Below, piece by piece: positions 32,294-40,415 of a stretch of DNA of 45,033 nucleotides (positions within the stretch are counted from its first letter, which is position 1; every line of letters begins with the position of its first letter). The position numbers were made by a program, and so were the translations under genes. The stretch spans positions 1 to 45,033 of the forward strand of contig JBDUDR010000008.1 of the NCBI GenBank assembly GCA_040002845.1. The letters are read 5' to 3'. A model generated the notes under the pieces. That model was not told the origin of the DNA. It worked only from the letters and a program-made list of their open reading frames with translations, and did no database searches. Source of the stretch: JBDUDR01 sp040002845. Its GTDB lineage: Bacteria; Actinomycetota; Actinomycetes; Propionibacteriales; Nocardioidaceae.

Positions 32294-33025
32294 TCAGGAC
32301 TGCAGACCCAGAGCCGCCATCCTCTTTGCGTGGTTCTCGGTCAGCCGAGCCATCATCCGCCCGATGGCCGCCAGGTCCATCCCGGGTCGATCGACTCCGC
32401 CGGCCAGCAGGGCGGTCAGAGCATCGCGCTCGGCAGCCACCCGCTGTGCCTGACTCAGCGCCTCCCCGACCAGCCGTCGCCCCCACAACGCCAACCGGCC
32501 CGCGACCCTCGGATCTGCCTGTATCGCGGAGCGCACGCGATCAACGACAAACTCCGAGTGACCGGTGTCGTCCAACGTCTCCAGGACTAGAGCCCTGGTG
32601 TCGGCATCTACATAGGCAGCCACTTCGCGGTAGAAGTCTGCTGCCAGGCTGTCCCCGACATACGCCTTGATCAGGCTCTCCAACCAGTCCGATGGCGCAG
32701 TGTGCTCGTGGAACCGGTCCACCGCATTCTGAAACGGGTTCATCGCGGCAAACGGGTCAGCGCCGAGCAGGGCGAGCCGCTCGCGCAGCGCCTCGAAATG
32801 CGCGAACTCCGCCGCGGCCATCGCCGCGAGAGCCACCTTGTCCGCCGTGGTCGGCGCCATCTTCGCGTCCTCGGCGAGCCTCTCGAAGGCGGTCAGCTCG
32901 CCGTACGCCAGTGCGCCGAGCAGGTCGATCACGGCGGCTGCATAGTCGGGGTCGGCGAACGCCTCGGCTGTAACGGCGACCACCGGGTCGTCCTCCGGGA
33001 CGGGCAAGGACGATGAATCAGCCAT
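32294..33025 (-). CDS. Ferritin-like / MiaE-like protein (Rv3210c family)
   Basis: The 243-residue helical protein belongs to the actinobacterial ferritin-like-fold family sometimes annotated as tRNA-(MS2IO6A) hydroxylase-like. Possible metal ligands are Glu43 (YGELTAFERL), Glu73 and His76 as an ExxH pair (AEFAHFE), acidic residues around 130-134 (ADFYREV), and His156 (DDTGHSEF). The pattern suggests a di-iron four-helix bundle, but the substrate is unknown. The ATG at 33025 is chosen because the longer upstream frame is antisense to the divergent rhlE promoter region. Confidence 0.85.
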   Translation of the reverse strand: MADSSSLPVPEDDPVVAVTAEAFADPDYAAAVIDLLGALAYGELTAFERLAEDAKMAPTTADKVALAAMAAAEFAHFEALRERLALLGADPFAAMNPFQNAVDRFHEHTAPSDWLESLIKAYVGDSLAADFYREVAAYVDADTRALVLETLDDTGHSEFVVDRVRSAIQADPRVAGRLALWGRRLVGEALSQAQRVAAERDALTALLAGGVDRPGMDLAAIGRMMARLTENHAKRMAALGLQS

Positions 33026-33124
33026 CCCCGCAGCGTAGCGAGGTGTCGCGTGAACGAGCCGGATAGAGTAACCGTTGACATAGGTGGCACTGACCCGGCG
33101 ACGGCTGGCCGGGCATGGTGTGGC

Positions 33125-34672
33125 GTGCGCATCCGCGACTCCGCCCACCATCCCCTTGGTGCCCGCCGGCGGCGTGCCGCCCAGCAGCTAGACGAAGGAA
33201 ACGAGAAAGTCCTGAGTACGTTCCAAGACCTCGGCGTGACTGCCGAGATTTCCGCTGCCCTGGAGAAAATGGGCATCGTGACACCCTTTCCGATCCAGCA
33301 GATGACACTGCCTATCGCCTTGATGGGTACCGACCTCATCGGACAAGCACGCACCGGCACCGGCAAGACGCTGGCGTTCGGCATCCCGGTGCTGCAGCGG
33401 ATTGTGGCTCCGCACGACAGCGACTTCGAGGAGCTTGCCTCCCCCGGAAAGCCGCAGGCACTGGTCATCACCCCGACCCGCGAGCTCGCGCTCCAGGTCT
33501 CCGGTGACATCGCCGCGGCCGGACTCCTGCGCCAGACCCGAACGCTCACCATCTACGGAGGTGTTTCGTACGACGAGCAGCTGGCAACGCTCAAGTCCGG
33601 GGTCGATGTCGTCGTCGGCACTCCCGGGCGGCTGCTCGACCTGGCCAACCGGAGAAACCTCGACCTGGCACACGTCAAGGTGCTCGTGCTGGACGAGGCC
33701 GACGAGATGCTCGACCTGGGCTTCCTGCCTGATGTCGAGAAGATCCTCGCCAAGACTCCCGAGCTTCGCCAGACCATGCTGTTCTCGGCGACGATGCCCA
33801 GCGCGGTGGTCGGGCTGGCCCGCAAGCACATGCGGCATCCGGTGAACATCCGGGCCGAGCATCCGAACGACGAGCAGACCGTGCCGACGACGGCACAGTT
33901 CGTCTACCAGGTGCATGACCTCGACAAGCCCGAGATCGCCGCCCGGATCCTGCAGGCCGAGAACCGCGGGCTGATCATCGTGTTCACCCGGACCAAACGC
34001 GAAGCGCAGCGGGTTGCCGACGACCTGGCGGAGCGGGGCTTCCCGGCCTCGCCGTTGCACGGTGACATGCAGCAGGTCGCCCGAGAGCGGGCCCTGCGGA
34101 GGTTCCGCGAGGGGAAGATCGACGTCCTTGTCGCCACCGACGTCGCCGCCCGAGGCATCGACGTCGAAGGCGTCACGCACGTGATCAACTACAACTGCCC
34201 AGAAGACGACAAGACCTACGTGCACCGGACGGGTCGTACGGGGCGGGCCGGGGCCTCCGGCATCGCGGTCACGTTCGTCGACTGGGCCGACCTGAACCGG
34301 TGGAAGCTGATCAACAGCTCGTTGGGACTCCCCTACCCCGACCCCACCGAGACCTACTCCACTTCAGAGCACCTGTTTCACGACATGGGCATTCCGCCGG
34401 GCACCATGGGCCGGCTCGTGCCGCCGCGTGAGGACAAGCCGGAGCCGGTGTCCAGCGGCAGGTCGCCCGCGCGTTCGAGCGGCCGCCAGCGTCAACGAAC
34501 CCGCAGCGGCAAGGCCAGCGATCGACCCGCCATCGGCGAGCCCGCGACCGGTGGCGAGCAGACCACGGTCAAGGAACCGTCCGAGTCCGCGACGGGTACG
34601 AATGGTCGGGCGCCTACTCGGCGGCGCTCACGGAGTCGGACGCGACGCGGCAAGCCCGTGGAGGCCGACTAG
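33125..34672 (+). CDS. rhlE: DEAD-box RNA helicase, RhlE-like
   Basis: This SF2 RNA helicase has the Q motif (TPFPIQQMTLP), Walker A (ARTGTGKT), DEAD in VLVLDEADEMLDLGF, SAT, and motif VI HRTGRTGRAG. A basic, low-complexity C-terminal tail of about 90 residues (rich in Arg, Ser, Thr, Lys) probably binds RNA. It corresponds to Rv3211. The start is uncertain: family similarity begins at STFQDLGV, just after a CTG at 33212 with AAGGAA 11 nt upstream. GTG 33125 and GTG 33050 are in-frame alternatives. A TAGAGT -10 candidate at 33064-33069 argues against 33050. Confidence 0.92.
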   Translation: MRIRDSAHHPLGARRRRAAQQLDEGNEKVLSTFQDLGVTAEISAALEKMGIVTPFPIQQMTLPIALMGTDLIGQARTGTGKTLAFGIPVLQRIVAPHDSDFEELASPGKPQALVITPTRELALQVSGDIAAAGLLRQTRTLTIYGGVSYDEQLATLKSGVDVVVGTPGRLLDLANRRNLDLAHVKVLVLDEADEMLDLGFLPDVEKILAKTPELRQTMLFSATMPSAVVGLARKHMRHPVNIRAEHPNDEQTVPTTAQFVYQVHDLDKPEIAARILQAENRGLIIVFTRTKREAQRVADDLAERGFPASPLHGDMQQVARERALRRFREGKIDVLVATDVAARGIDVEGVTHVINYNCPEDDKTYVHRTGRTGRAGASGIAVTFVDWADLNRWKLINSSLGLPYPDPTETYSTSEHLFHDMGIPPGTMGRLVPPREDKPEPVSSGRSPARSSGRQRQRTRSGKASDRPAIGEPATGGEQTTVKEPSESATGTNGRAPTRRRSRSRTRRGKPVEAD

Positions 34673-34698
34673 TCAGCTCCGAGGTGGTCCGGCGCGGG

Positions 34699-35424
34699 TC
34701 AGGCGACGATCCAGACGTCGGTCCCGATCGGCGAGAACCTCCACAATGCCTTGGCATCGGCGGCGGCCTGCCGGATGCACCCAGCGGAGAGCGGTGTGCC
34801 CAGCTGCTCGACAGTCTGGATCGGGCGGCCATCGCCGTCCAACGGAATCGTGTGGAAGCCCAGCGGGGAGGAATCGCCATGGTCGAACCTCACCATGTAC
34901 TGCATGGTCTCCGCGAAGTCGTAGCTCACTGCGTACCTTGACCGGGAATAGACCTCGAAGTGACCCGCGCGAAGATTGGCGTACCTTGAGCCTGACCCGA
35001 GGTACGTTCGCACGATCCGGTCATCTGCACCGACGAGCCAGACCCGCTGCTCGCTGAGGTCGAACACGATTCGCTTGCCGGCGCCCGTACCAGCTGGGAT
35101 CGGGTGCGGGGAAGCCGGCAACGTCGAACCCGCTCCAGGATCAGCAGCCCCGACCGGGATGCCCCCAGCGGCCTCGGCGGCGGTGGAGGATGACGTCTGG
35201 TCGCCGAGGGCGACGTCGCCAACCGCACCGTCCGCGTCGAGGCCCGCGCTGAAGGCCGCACCGGAAAGCTTGGAATGGTGCATCAGCGACGATCCTTGCG
35301 CGCCGGGGACCAGACCGAACACGCCACCGACGGCCAGGACCGTCACCGTGGCGGACGCGCCGACCGCGGCGATCCGTCGACGGGCCCGCCGGGGTCTGTC
35401 GTCGCGGTGCTTCACGGCAACCAT
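34699..35424 (-). CDS. L,D-transpeptidase (YkuD domain), exported
   Basis: The 241-residue protein has a basic N-terminus and hydrophobic export segment (about residues 19-42), a Gly/Ala/Ser-rich linker, and a C-terminal YkuD domain from RIVFDLSEQRVWLV onward. The active-site region shows GFHTIP with the conserved His and SAGCIR with the catalytic Cys; the usual SHGC reads SAGC here. Such enzymes form 3-3 peptidoglycan cross-links or attach proteins to the wall. There is no lipobox, so membrane anchoring or secretion is expected. It is convergent with rhlE, 26 bp apart. Confidence 0.88.
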   Translation of the reverse strand: MVAVKHRDDRPRRARRRIAAVGASATVTVLAVGGVFGLVPGAQGSSLMHHSKLSGAAFSAGLDADGAVGDVALGDQTSSSTAAEAAGGIPVGAADPGAGSTLPASPHPIPAGTGAGKRIVFDLSEQRVWLVGADDRIVRTYLGSGSRYANLRAGHFEVYSRSRYAVSYDFAETMQYMVRFDHGDSSPLGFHTIPLDGDGRPIQTVEQLGTPLSAGCIRQAAADAKALWRFSPIGTDVWIVA

Positions 35425-35472
35425 GCTAGAGCCTGAGCCGACCTGACGAGACCCACCGGATTCATCGGCGGG

Positions 35473-36234
35473 TCAGCCACGAGAGTCGAGCAGGGCCCGT
35501 GCAACCTCGCGATATGCGCCGGCCCCGGGATGGGATCGCGCTGTGGACAGGATCGAGCGCCCCACTGCCGGAGCCTCGGCGAACCTGATCGACTTGGGGA
35601 TGGGCGGGCCGAGCACTGGCAGGTCGTAGGTCGCGGAGATAGTGTCGAGCACGGCCCGGGCGTGCTTGGTGCGACGGTCGTACAGCGTCGGAAGTACGCC
35701 GACGATCTCCAGCTCTCTGTTGGTGAAGCGCCGGACGTCGTGCACGGTATCGAGCAACTGCCCGACTCCTCGATGCGACAACGTCTCGCACTGCAAGGGG
35801 ATCAGCAGCGCATCCGCAGCGGTGAGCGCGGCAACCGTCAAGACACCCAGCGACGGTGGGCAGTCCAGCATCACCCAGTCATAGCTCTCGTCGACGTCCT
35901 CGAGCGCGACCCGCACGCAAAGGTCGCGGTCGCCGCGCCCGATCAGGGCGGTCTCCACACCCGCAAGCTTGATCGACGCCGGCACCAGGTCGGGCCCGTC
36001 CTCGGTGGCCATTGTCACCTCCGACAGGCTGGCCTGACCGACCAGCACGTCATGGAGCGACAGGTCGACGTCCTCCGGATCGATGCCGAGCGAGAAGGTC
36101 AGGCACGCCTGCGGATCGAGGTCGACCAGCATCACCTGCTGTCCGAGCTCCGCCAGCGCAGCACCGATGCAGGCGACGGAGGTGGTCTTGGCCACGCCAC
36201 CCTTCTGGTTGGCGACGACCAGAGTCGTTGTCAT
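35473..36234 (-). CDS. ParA/Soj-like ATPase (Rv3213c family)
   Basis: The 253-residue ATPase has the deviant Walker A NQKGGVAKTTS with the signature Lys, the Walker A' LVDLDPQ and Walker B MLDCPPSLG. It is shorter than chromosomal ParA and has no N-terminal DNA-binding extension. No parB or parS site is adjacent, so it is an orphan ParA-like protein. It could position some cargo on the nucleoid. The ATG at 36234 follows an in-frame GTG; upstream, CACAAT could be a -10 for leaderless expression. Confidence 0.9.
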   Translation of the reverse strand: MTTTLVVANQKGGVAKTTSVACIGAALAELGQQVMLVDLDPQACLTFSLGIDPEDVDLSLHDVLVGQASLSEVTMATEDGPDLVPASIKLAGVETALIGRGDRDLCVRVALEDVDESYDWVMLDCPPSLGVLTVAALTAADALLIPLQCETLSHRGVGQLLDTVHDVRRFTNRELEIVGVLPTLYDRRTKHARAVLDTISATYDLPVLGPPIPKSIRFAEAPAVGRSILSTARSHPGAGAYREVARALLDSRG

Positions 36235-36333
36235 CACCGGTCATTGTGCCGGGCGTGTCCAGTCCATGTCTCACGCGTCCCGGGGTTCACACCGAGGGGT
36301 ACGTTCGGCTGCGGACGGGAGTACTGTGTCGCC

Positions 36334-36384
36334 GTGTCCGCCGCCCAGATCCTCAAGATGGCAGTCGGTGTTGCACGCGCATGA
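36334..36384 (+). CDS. Possible 16-codon leader ORF coupled to the HATPase gene
   Basis: GTG at 36334 opens a 16-codon frame (SAAQILKMAVGVARA after the start) whose TGA overlaps the ATG of the next gene as ATGA. A TACTGT -10 box (36322-36327) ends 6 nt before the GTG, the spacing of leaderless actinobacterial transcripts. The downstream gene has no ribosome-binding site of its own, so coupling would explain its translation. The peptide is too short to support by composition. Confidence 0.35.
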   Translation: MSAAQILKMAVGVARA

Positions 36385-36935
36385 CCCACGTTCTCAATGA
36401 GACCCTGCCTGACTCGACGATGGCTGCCGCCCGAGCCAGGGTGGTTCTCTCGCAAGCCATGGTGATCTGGGGCAGCGCAGCAGACCACGACACGGCCAGA
36501 CTGCTCGCCAGCGAGCTGGTCACAAACGCCCTGGAGTATGCCGGTTCTCCGGTGGCGATCCGCGCCTATCCGATCGGGGGCGGCCTGCGAGTGGAAGTCG
36601 CAGACGAGTCGGCTTGGACCTACCCCGTACCGCGCGGCCATCACGAGCCCGCAGAGCGCGGGCGCGGGCTCGAGCTGGTAGATGCGATGTCCGCACGGTG
36701 GGGTTGGCGACCGCACGGTGAGGGCAAGGTGGTGTGGTTCGAGCTCGACCCGCCGGCCGTCGTTGCGGGACCAGCTCAGTCAGAGTTGGTCACTGAGCCG
36801 GCTCGTCCAACCCAGCCCATGGTTTCGATGGTGGTCGCACCCGGCGCCCCTCCGGGCACAGCCGTGAGTAGTCGCAGAAGCCACATATCGCTCCCGGATG
36901 CGGCGGAAACTGCTCGTCCACCTGCAGCGGAGTGA
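36381..36935 (+). CDS. RsbW-like HATPase anti-sigma-type protein
   Basis: The 184-residue protein has a GHKL ATP-binding fold of the HATPase_c_2 type found in actinobacterial anti-sigma kinases: N-box in LLASELVTNALEYAG, G1 in VEVADESAWTYP and G2 in ERGRGLELVDAMSARWGW. No partner sigma or anti-sigma antagonist gene is nearby. Everything after about residue 125 is a Pro/Ala/Val-rich tail encoded opposite the convergent RecB-like nuclease gene (146-bp overlap); it shows no family similarity and probably reflects a missing stop. The start is supported by frame and ATGA overlap with a possible leader ORF. Confidence 0.8.
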   Translation: MTHVLNETLPDSTMAAARARVVLSQAMVIWGSAADHDTARLLASELVTNALEYAGSPVAIRAYPIGGGLRVEVADESAWTYPVPRGHHEPAERGRGLELVDAMSARWGWRPHGEGKVVWFELDPPAVVAGPAQSELVTEPARPTQPMVSMVVAPGAPPGTAVSSRRSHISLPDAAETARPPAAE

Positions 36936-37656
36936 GCCCGGACGAGAAGCGCTGTTCGGCGTCAGCCACCTCACGGGCGATGGCGTCGGCCCGCGAGACG
37001 TGGCGGTCGAGCGACTCCTTGTTGTGGTTCCAGACGACCACCTCACCGGTCGGCAGATGGTGCAGCTCGACCCGCGTACATGGCCGGCGCAGCGTGCGGG
37101 CGGCCGCGGCCGCGTAGACAGCGAGAGCGAGGGATCCGCGGGCGTCGTAGACCGTGAGCACATGACGACCTGTCTTGTAGTCGACAATTACGAGCCCTTC
37201 GGGCCGCTCATCGATGCGGTCGACTCGCCCCCACAGCGCCGCGTGAGGGGTCGTTACGGACACGACGCGCTCCACCCCGATGGGCTCATCGTCTGGATCA
37301 ACGCCCGAGGCGTAGCGCATCACCATCTGACGGGCACGCTCGCGATGTTGTTCGCTATGGACGTCGTTGCGGAATCCGTCGCTGAGCCAGCCCTTCAGAA
37401 GCAGGTCGCCAGCTTCATCAGGGGTGCGACGATCAACCGGCAGCTTCCACCACGCCGCCAATGCGGCGTGCACCGCGGCACCGAACGAGTTGTGTGCCCA
37501 CGGTGGGCCCTTGGGCGGCGGCGGTTTCTCCAGATAGGTGAACCGGTAGCGGCGAGGACAGTCGAGGTACGTCAGGAGCCGGGTCGGCGCCGCAGAGAAG
37601 AGCCGACGAGGCATCTCGTCGAAGCCGAGCTGTTCTGGTGAGCTCGACACGCTCAT
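36790..37656 (-). CDS. RecB/Cas4-like PD-(D/E)XK nuclease with probable Fe-S cluster
   Basis: The 288-residue single-domain nuclease has HNSFGAAVHAAL with a conserved His, GRVDRIDE and VIVDYKTGR for the metal-binding Asp and D-x-K core. Cysteines at LDCPRRY (Cys33) and CGFCDYSRLC near the C-terminus match the iron-sulfur arrangement of AddB/Cas4/AdnA nucleases. No helicase is fused and no cas genes are nearby, so a DNA-repair exonuclease is the likely role. The ATG overlaps the MarC stop as ATGA, making it the third gene of a PHP-MarC-nuclease operon. Its 3' end is antisense to the HATPase tail. Confidence 0.88.
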   Translation of the reverse strand: MSVSSSPEQLGFDEMPRRLFSAAPTRLLTYLDCPRRYRFTYLEKPPPPKGPPWAHNSFGAAVHAALAAWWKLPVDRRTPDEAGDLLLKGWLSDGFRNDVHSEQHRERARQMVMRYASGVDPDDEPIGVERVVSVTTPHAALWGRVDRIDERPEGLVIVDYKTGRHVLTVYDARGSLALAVYAAAAARTLRRPCTRVELHHLPTGEVVVWNHNKESLDRHVSRADAIAREVADAEQRFSSGLTPLQVDEQFPPHPGAICGFCDYSRLCPEGRRVRPPSKPWAGLDEPAQ

Positions 37657-38270
37657 CCCGACCCCTCGACGAAGGCTCGGACCGCGTCGGCCACGAGCTG
37701 AACCGCGATCGCGGACAGCAGCAGACCGGAGATCCGTGTCACCAGCGTGACCCCAGACTCACGAAGGAGCTTCAAGATGCCCTCGGAGAAGCGCATCGTG
37801 ATCCACATGATGATGTGCACCCCCACCACGCCTGCGGCGACCGCAACGAGATCCGGTCCGGAATGAACGCGCCCGACGAAGACCATGATGGCCACGATCG
37901 CCCCGGGTCCGGCCAACAGGGGCGTGCCGAGTGGCACCATCGCGATGTTGACGTCTTCGTCGGCAGCGGGATCCTTCTCCCTGCCGGTGAGCAGCTCCAG
38001 CGCAACCAACAACAGCAGCAAGCCACCGGCGCACTGCAGAGCTGGCAACGAGATGTTGAGATAGGTGAGGATCTGCCGGCCGAACAGGGCGAACGCGACG
38101 ATGACGCCGAAGGAGACCACCACCGCCTGCCAGGCGGCGCGCTTGCGCTGGGCAGCCTCATTGCCACTGGTCAGGGCCAGGAACAATGGGATCGTCCCTG
38201 GTGGATCCATGATGACGAACAACGTGATGAAGACCTCGCCGAGCAGGCTCGTCGTGACCACGTGGTTCAC
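37653..38270 (-). CDS. MarC family integral membrane protein
   Basis: The 205-residue MarC (UPF0056) protein has six predicted membrane helices, the family motif VIMDPPGTIPLFL in the first third, MVPLGTPLLAGPGAI in the middle and ITRISGLLLSAIAVQLVADAV at the end. Despite the name, involvement in multiple antibiotic resistance is not supported in general and function is unknown. It starts with a GTG overlapping the stop of the PHP-domain gene (GTGA), and its stop overlaps the nuclease ATG, so the three proteins are translationally coupled. Confidence 0.92.
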   Translation of the reverse strand: MNHVVTTSLLGEVFITLFVIMDPPGTIPLFLALTSGNEAAQRKRAAWQAVVVSFGVIVAFALFGRQILTYLNISLPALQCAGGLLLLLVALELLTGREKDPAADEDVNIAMVPLGTPLLAGPGAIVAIMVFVGRVHSGPDLVAVAAGVVGVHIIMWITMRFSEGILKLLRESGVTLVTRISGLLLSAIAVQLVADAVRAFVEGSG

Positions 38271-39148
38271 CGGAAGACCACCGGCGGACCCGATCTGCGG
38301 GTCGCGGCGGCAGCCGCCCCGGCGAGCGCGATCAGGCGATCCAGCTGCGAACGGGCGGTCGAGTTGGCCCCGAGCGCGAACCGGGACGCCTTGCCCTCAC
38401 CGTGGTAGTCACTCGACCCGGTGATCACCAGATCGAGATCAGTGGCGATCCGCCGCAGCCGGGCCCGAGCGTGCTCGTCGTGATCGGGGTGGTCTACCTC
38501 CACACCGGCCAGTCCCTTGGACGCCAACGTACCCAGAGCCTGGTCGCCTAGGACCGCTCCGCCGGTGCGGGTCCACGGGTGGGCGATCACTGACACCCCG
38601 CCGGCCTCACCGACAAGGCCGATCATCTCGACCAGGTCGGCCGCATATCGATCCACGTAGGCGGGTCTGCCTGGCGACAGGTATCGCCGGAAGGCGTCAT
38701 CACGGTCTCTGCACACTCCCTGGGCGACCAGCGCGTCCGCCACATGAGGTCGACCCATCGCCGCCGTCGGGCCGGAGACGTGGCGGACGTCCTTGGCGCT
38801 GATGTCGATGCCCAGATCTCGGAGCCGCTCGACGATGGCGGGCAGCCGCGAATTCCGACCATCGAGGATGCGGTCGAGCTCCGTCAGCAACGGCCCGAAG
38901 TCCGGGTCGACGAAGTATGCCAACAGATGGACACCGGCCCCGAGGTATCGGCAGGAGATCTCCAGACCGGGGACCAGGCCGATGTCGGCAGCACGCGCTG
39001 CCGTGAGCGCCTCCTCCCAGCCCTCAGTCGTGTCGTGATCGGTGAGGGCGATCGCGTCCAGACCGAGCCGGCTGGCAGCGTTGACCAGCTCGCGGGGGGA
39101 CTGGGTGCCGTCTGATCGATCCGAGTGGGTATGGAGGTCGATGGGCAT
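38267..39148 (-). CDS. PHP-domain metal-dependent phosphoesterase
   Basis: The 293-residue stand-alone PHP protein keeps the four motifs with metal-binding residues: DLHTHSDRSDGT, ALTDHDTTEGW with GLEIS, VIAHPW, and SSDYHGE. Relatives such as TrpH/RnaAM act as 3'-5' exonucleases or nucleoside bisphosphate phosphatases; the substrate here is unknown. The ATG at 39148 lies 8 nt after TACGCT, suggesting a short or absent 5' leader. It is first in the operon with MarC and the RecB-like nuclease. Confidence 0.9.
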   Translation of the reverse strand: MPIDLHTHSDRSDGTQSPRELVNAASRLGLDAIALTDHDTTEGWEEALTAARAADIGLVPGLEISCRYLGAGVHLLAYFVDPDFGPLLTELDRILDGRNSRLPAIVERLRDLGIDISAKDVRHVSGPTAAMGRPHVADALVAQGVCRDRDDAFRRYLSPGRPAYVDRYAADLVEMIGLVGEAGGVSVIAHPWTRTGGAVLGDQALGTLASKGLAGVEVDHPDHDEHARARLRRIATDLDLVITGSSDYHGEGKASRFALGANSTARSQLDRLIALAGAAAAATRRSGPPVVFR

Positions 39149-39187
39149 GGTGACACAGCGTATCCACTGATGCAGACACTGCCTTGG

Positions 39188-39820
39188 TCAATCAGCCAGC
39201 CTGGGACAGAGATCCCCGAACGGCATCAGATCCACCTCATGTCCGAGGTCGCGCAGGTCTTCCAAGGTGATCGGTTCGACGGTCAGCACCCCGGCTGTCT
39301 CGGGGTAGAAAATGAGCCACAGCCAGCGTCCATCAGCCTCGCCCGCATACACCGCCCTGCCTGCGGGCGCCCTGCGAACGCACCACAGAGGGGTGGGATG
39401 GCCGCCGACGTGAGGTTTGACGTCGGACGGTCCGTCGCCGATCTCCTCTCCGGCGTCTGACCGGTCGAGTCCGGAGAACCTCGCTCCCAGACCGACGCCC
39501 GGCTCCTCGGCGATGAGCAGGAGGTCGGCTGGACCACCGACCGGGCTTGGACCGGAACATGCGACCAACGAGGCCCTTGCGTCGGTCGGAGTGTTGCCCG
39601 CGTACCCGATCCCCGAGACGACCCATGCGTGCGGCAACGGCCACGGCAGCCACAGCGGTAGCCGGCTGTCCAGCGCCGTGTGCCTTGCCAGCAGCGGCGT
39701 CGGCAGCTGAAAGCTGTGGACCGGCGTGACGACACCATGGAGTGGGCAGCGGTGGTCGACTGACGACTCGTCAGGCTCATCCAGCGGCAGCGCGCAGCGC
39801 GGGCAGGTGGGCGCTGTCAT
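39188..39820 (-). CDS. DUF6758 family protein
   Basis: This protein of about 210 residues matches the actinobacterial DUF6758 family that I recall from Streptomyces. It has a CPRC pair near the N-terminus with a following C-P-L-H-G knuckle that may bind zinc, then LPLWLPWPLPHAWVVSG, VACSGPSPVGGPADLLLIAEEPGVGLGAR in two parts, and WLWLIFYPE near the end. No function is known. An ATG at 39820 is chosen because the zinc knuckle follows directly; GGAG abuts the codon, so the start is not firm. It follows the PHP gene start by 39 bp but may share leftward transcription. Confidence 0.82.
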   Translation of the reverse strand: MTAPTCPRCALPLDEPDESSVDHRCPLHGVVTPVHSFQLPTPLLARHTALDSRLPLWLPWPLPHAWVVSGIGYAGNTPTDARASLVACSGPSPVGGPADLLLIAEEPGVGLGARFSGLDRSDAGEEIGDGPSDVKPHVGGHPTPLWCVRRAPAGRAVYAGEADGRWLWLIFYPETAGVLTVEPITLEDLRDLGHEVDLMPFGDLCPRLAD

Positions 39821-39888
39821 CTCCAGACGGTCCAACGGTACGAGCGGCTCGTCAAGACTTTGCGAGTCGGCACGGGTCTCCCTCGACG

Positions 39889-39947
39889 TCGACAGGCTAT
39901 CCTTTGCGGTTTCTCGCGACCGGCAACAGCAAAACATAGCCTGTCGA
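39889..39947. promoter_or_regulatory. 12-bp inverted repeat in a divergent promoter region
   Basis: TCGACAGGCTAT (39889-39900) and ATAGCCTGTCGA (39936-39947) are perfect reverse complements separated by 35 bp. They lie between the divergent DUF6758 and NUDIX genes. The spacer contains TTGC and GCAA near its edges. Two separated half-sites suit a regulator acting by looping or two dimers; a recombination site is an alternative. Confidence 0.5.
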
Positions 39948-39990
39948 TGAGGCCTTACTGCACAGATCGCAGGGATCGGCGGAGGTGAGG

Positions 39991-40410
39991 ATGCGCGGGG
40001 TTAGGGTCGAGCTCATGCGGGTCCCCTGCGTAGGCGCCATCGTGCGCGATCAGGCCGCCCGGCTGCTCGTGATCCAGCGCGCAAACCCACCAGCCGCAGG
40101 ACGCTGGTCGATCCCCGGCGGCCGAGTCGAGCCGGGCGAGTCCGATCAGCAAGCGCTGCTGCGCGAGATGTCGGAGGAGACCGGGCTGGTCGTCGATGTT
40201 GGCGAGATGGTCGGCATCGTCGAGCGGGATGGTCCGGGCGGGTCGGTGTACGTCATCCACGACTATTCATGCATCGTCATCGGCGGTGAACTCACCCCGG
40301 GGGATGATGCCGCTGATGCGCGCTGGGTGACCGAGGCTGAGCTCGCCGGTCTCGAGTGCTCTCCTGGACTGCGGGAGTCACTCACCGAATGGGGCGTACT
40401 CAGTGAGTAG
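39991..40410 (+). CDS. NUDIX hydrolase (MutT-like)
   Basis: The 139-residue single-domain enzyme has a perfect Nudix box, GGRVEPGESDQQALLREM continuing SEETGL, and the N-terminal strand VPCVGAIVRDQAARLLVIQR. It may sanitise oxidised nucleotides or hydrolyse ADP-ribose-type compounds. GGAGG at 39981-39985 favours ATG 39991; ATG 40015 is also possible. It is convergent with the histidine phosphatase gene, 5 bp away. Confidence 0.92.
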   Translation: MRGVRVELMRVPCVGAIVRDQAARLLVIQRANPPAAGRWSIPGGRVEPGESDQQALLREMSEETGLVVDVGEMVGIVERDGPGGSVYVIHDYSCIVIGGELTPGDDAADARWVTEAELAGLECSPGLRESLTEWGVLSE

Positions 40411-40415
40411 CGCGG

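Noticed and set aside
33188..34225. A 345-codon frame on the minus strand
   Set aside because: It is antisense to the RhlE helicase core and shows no domain.
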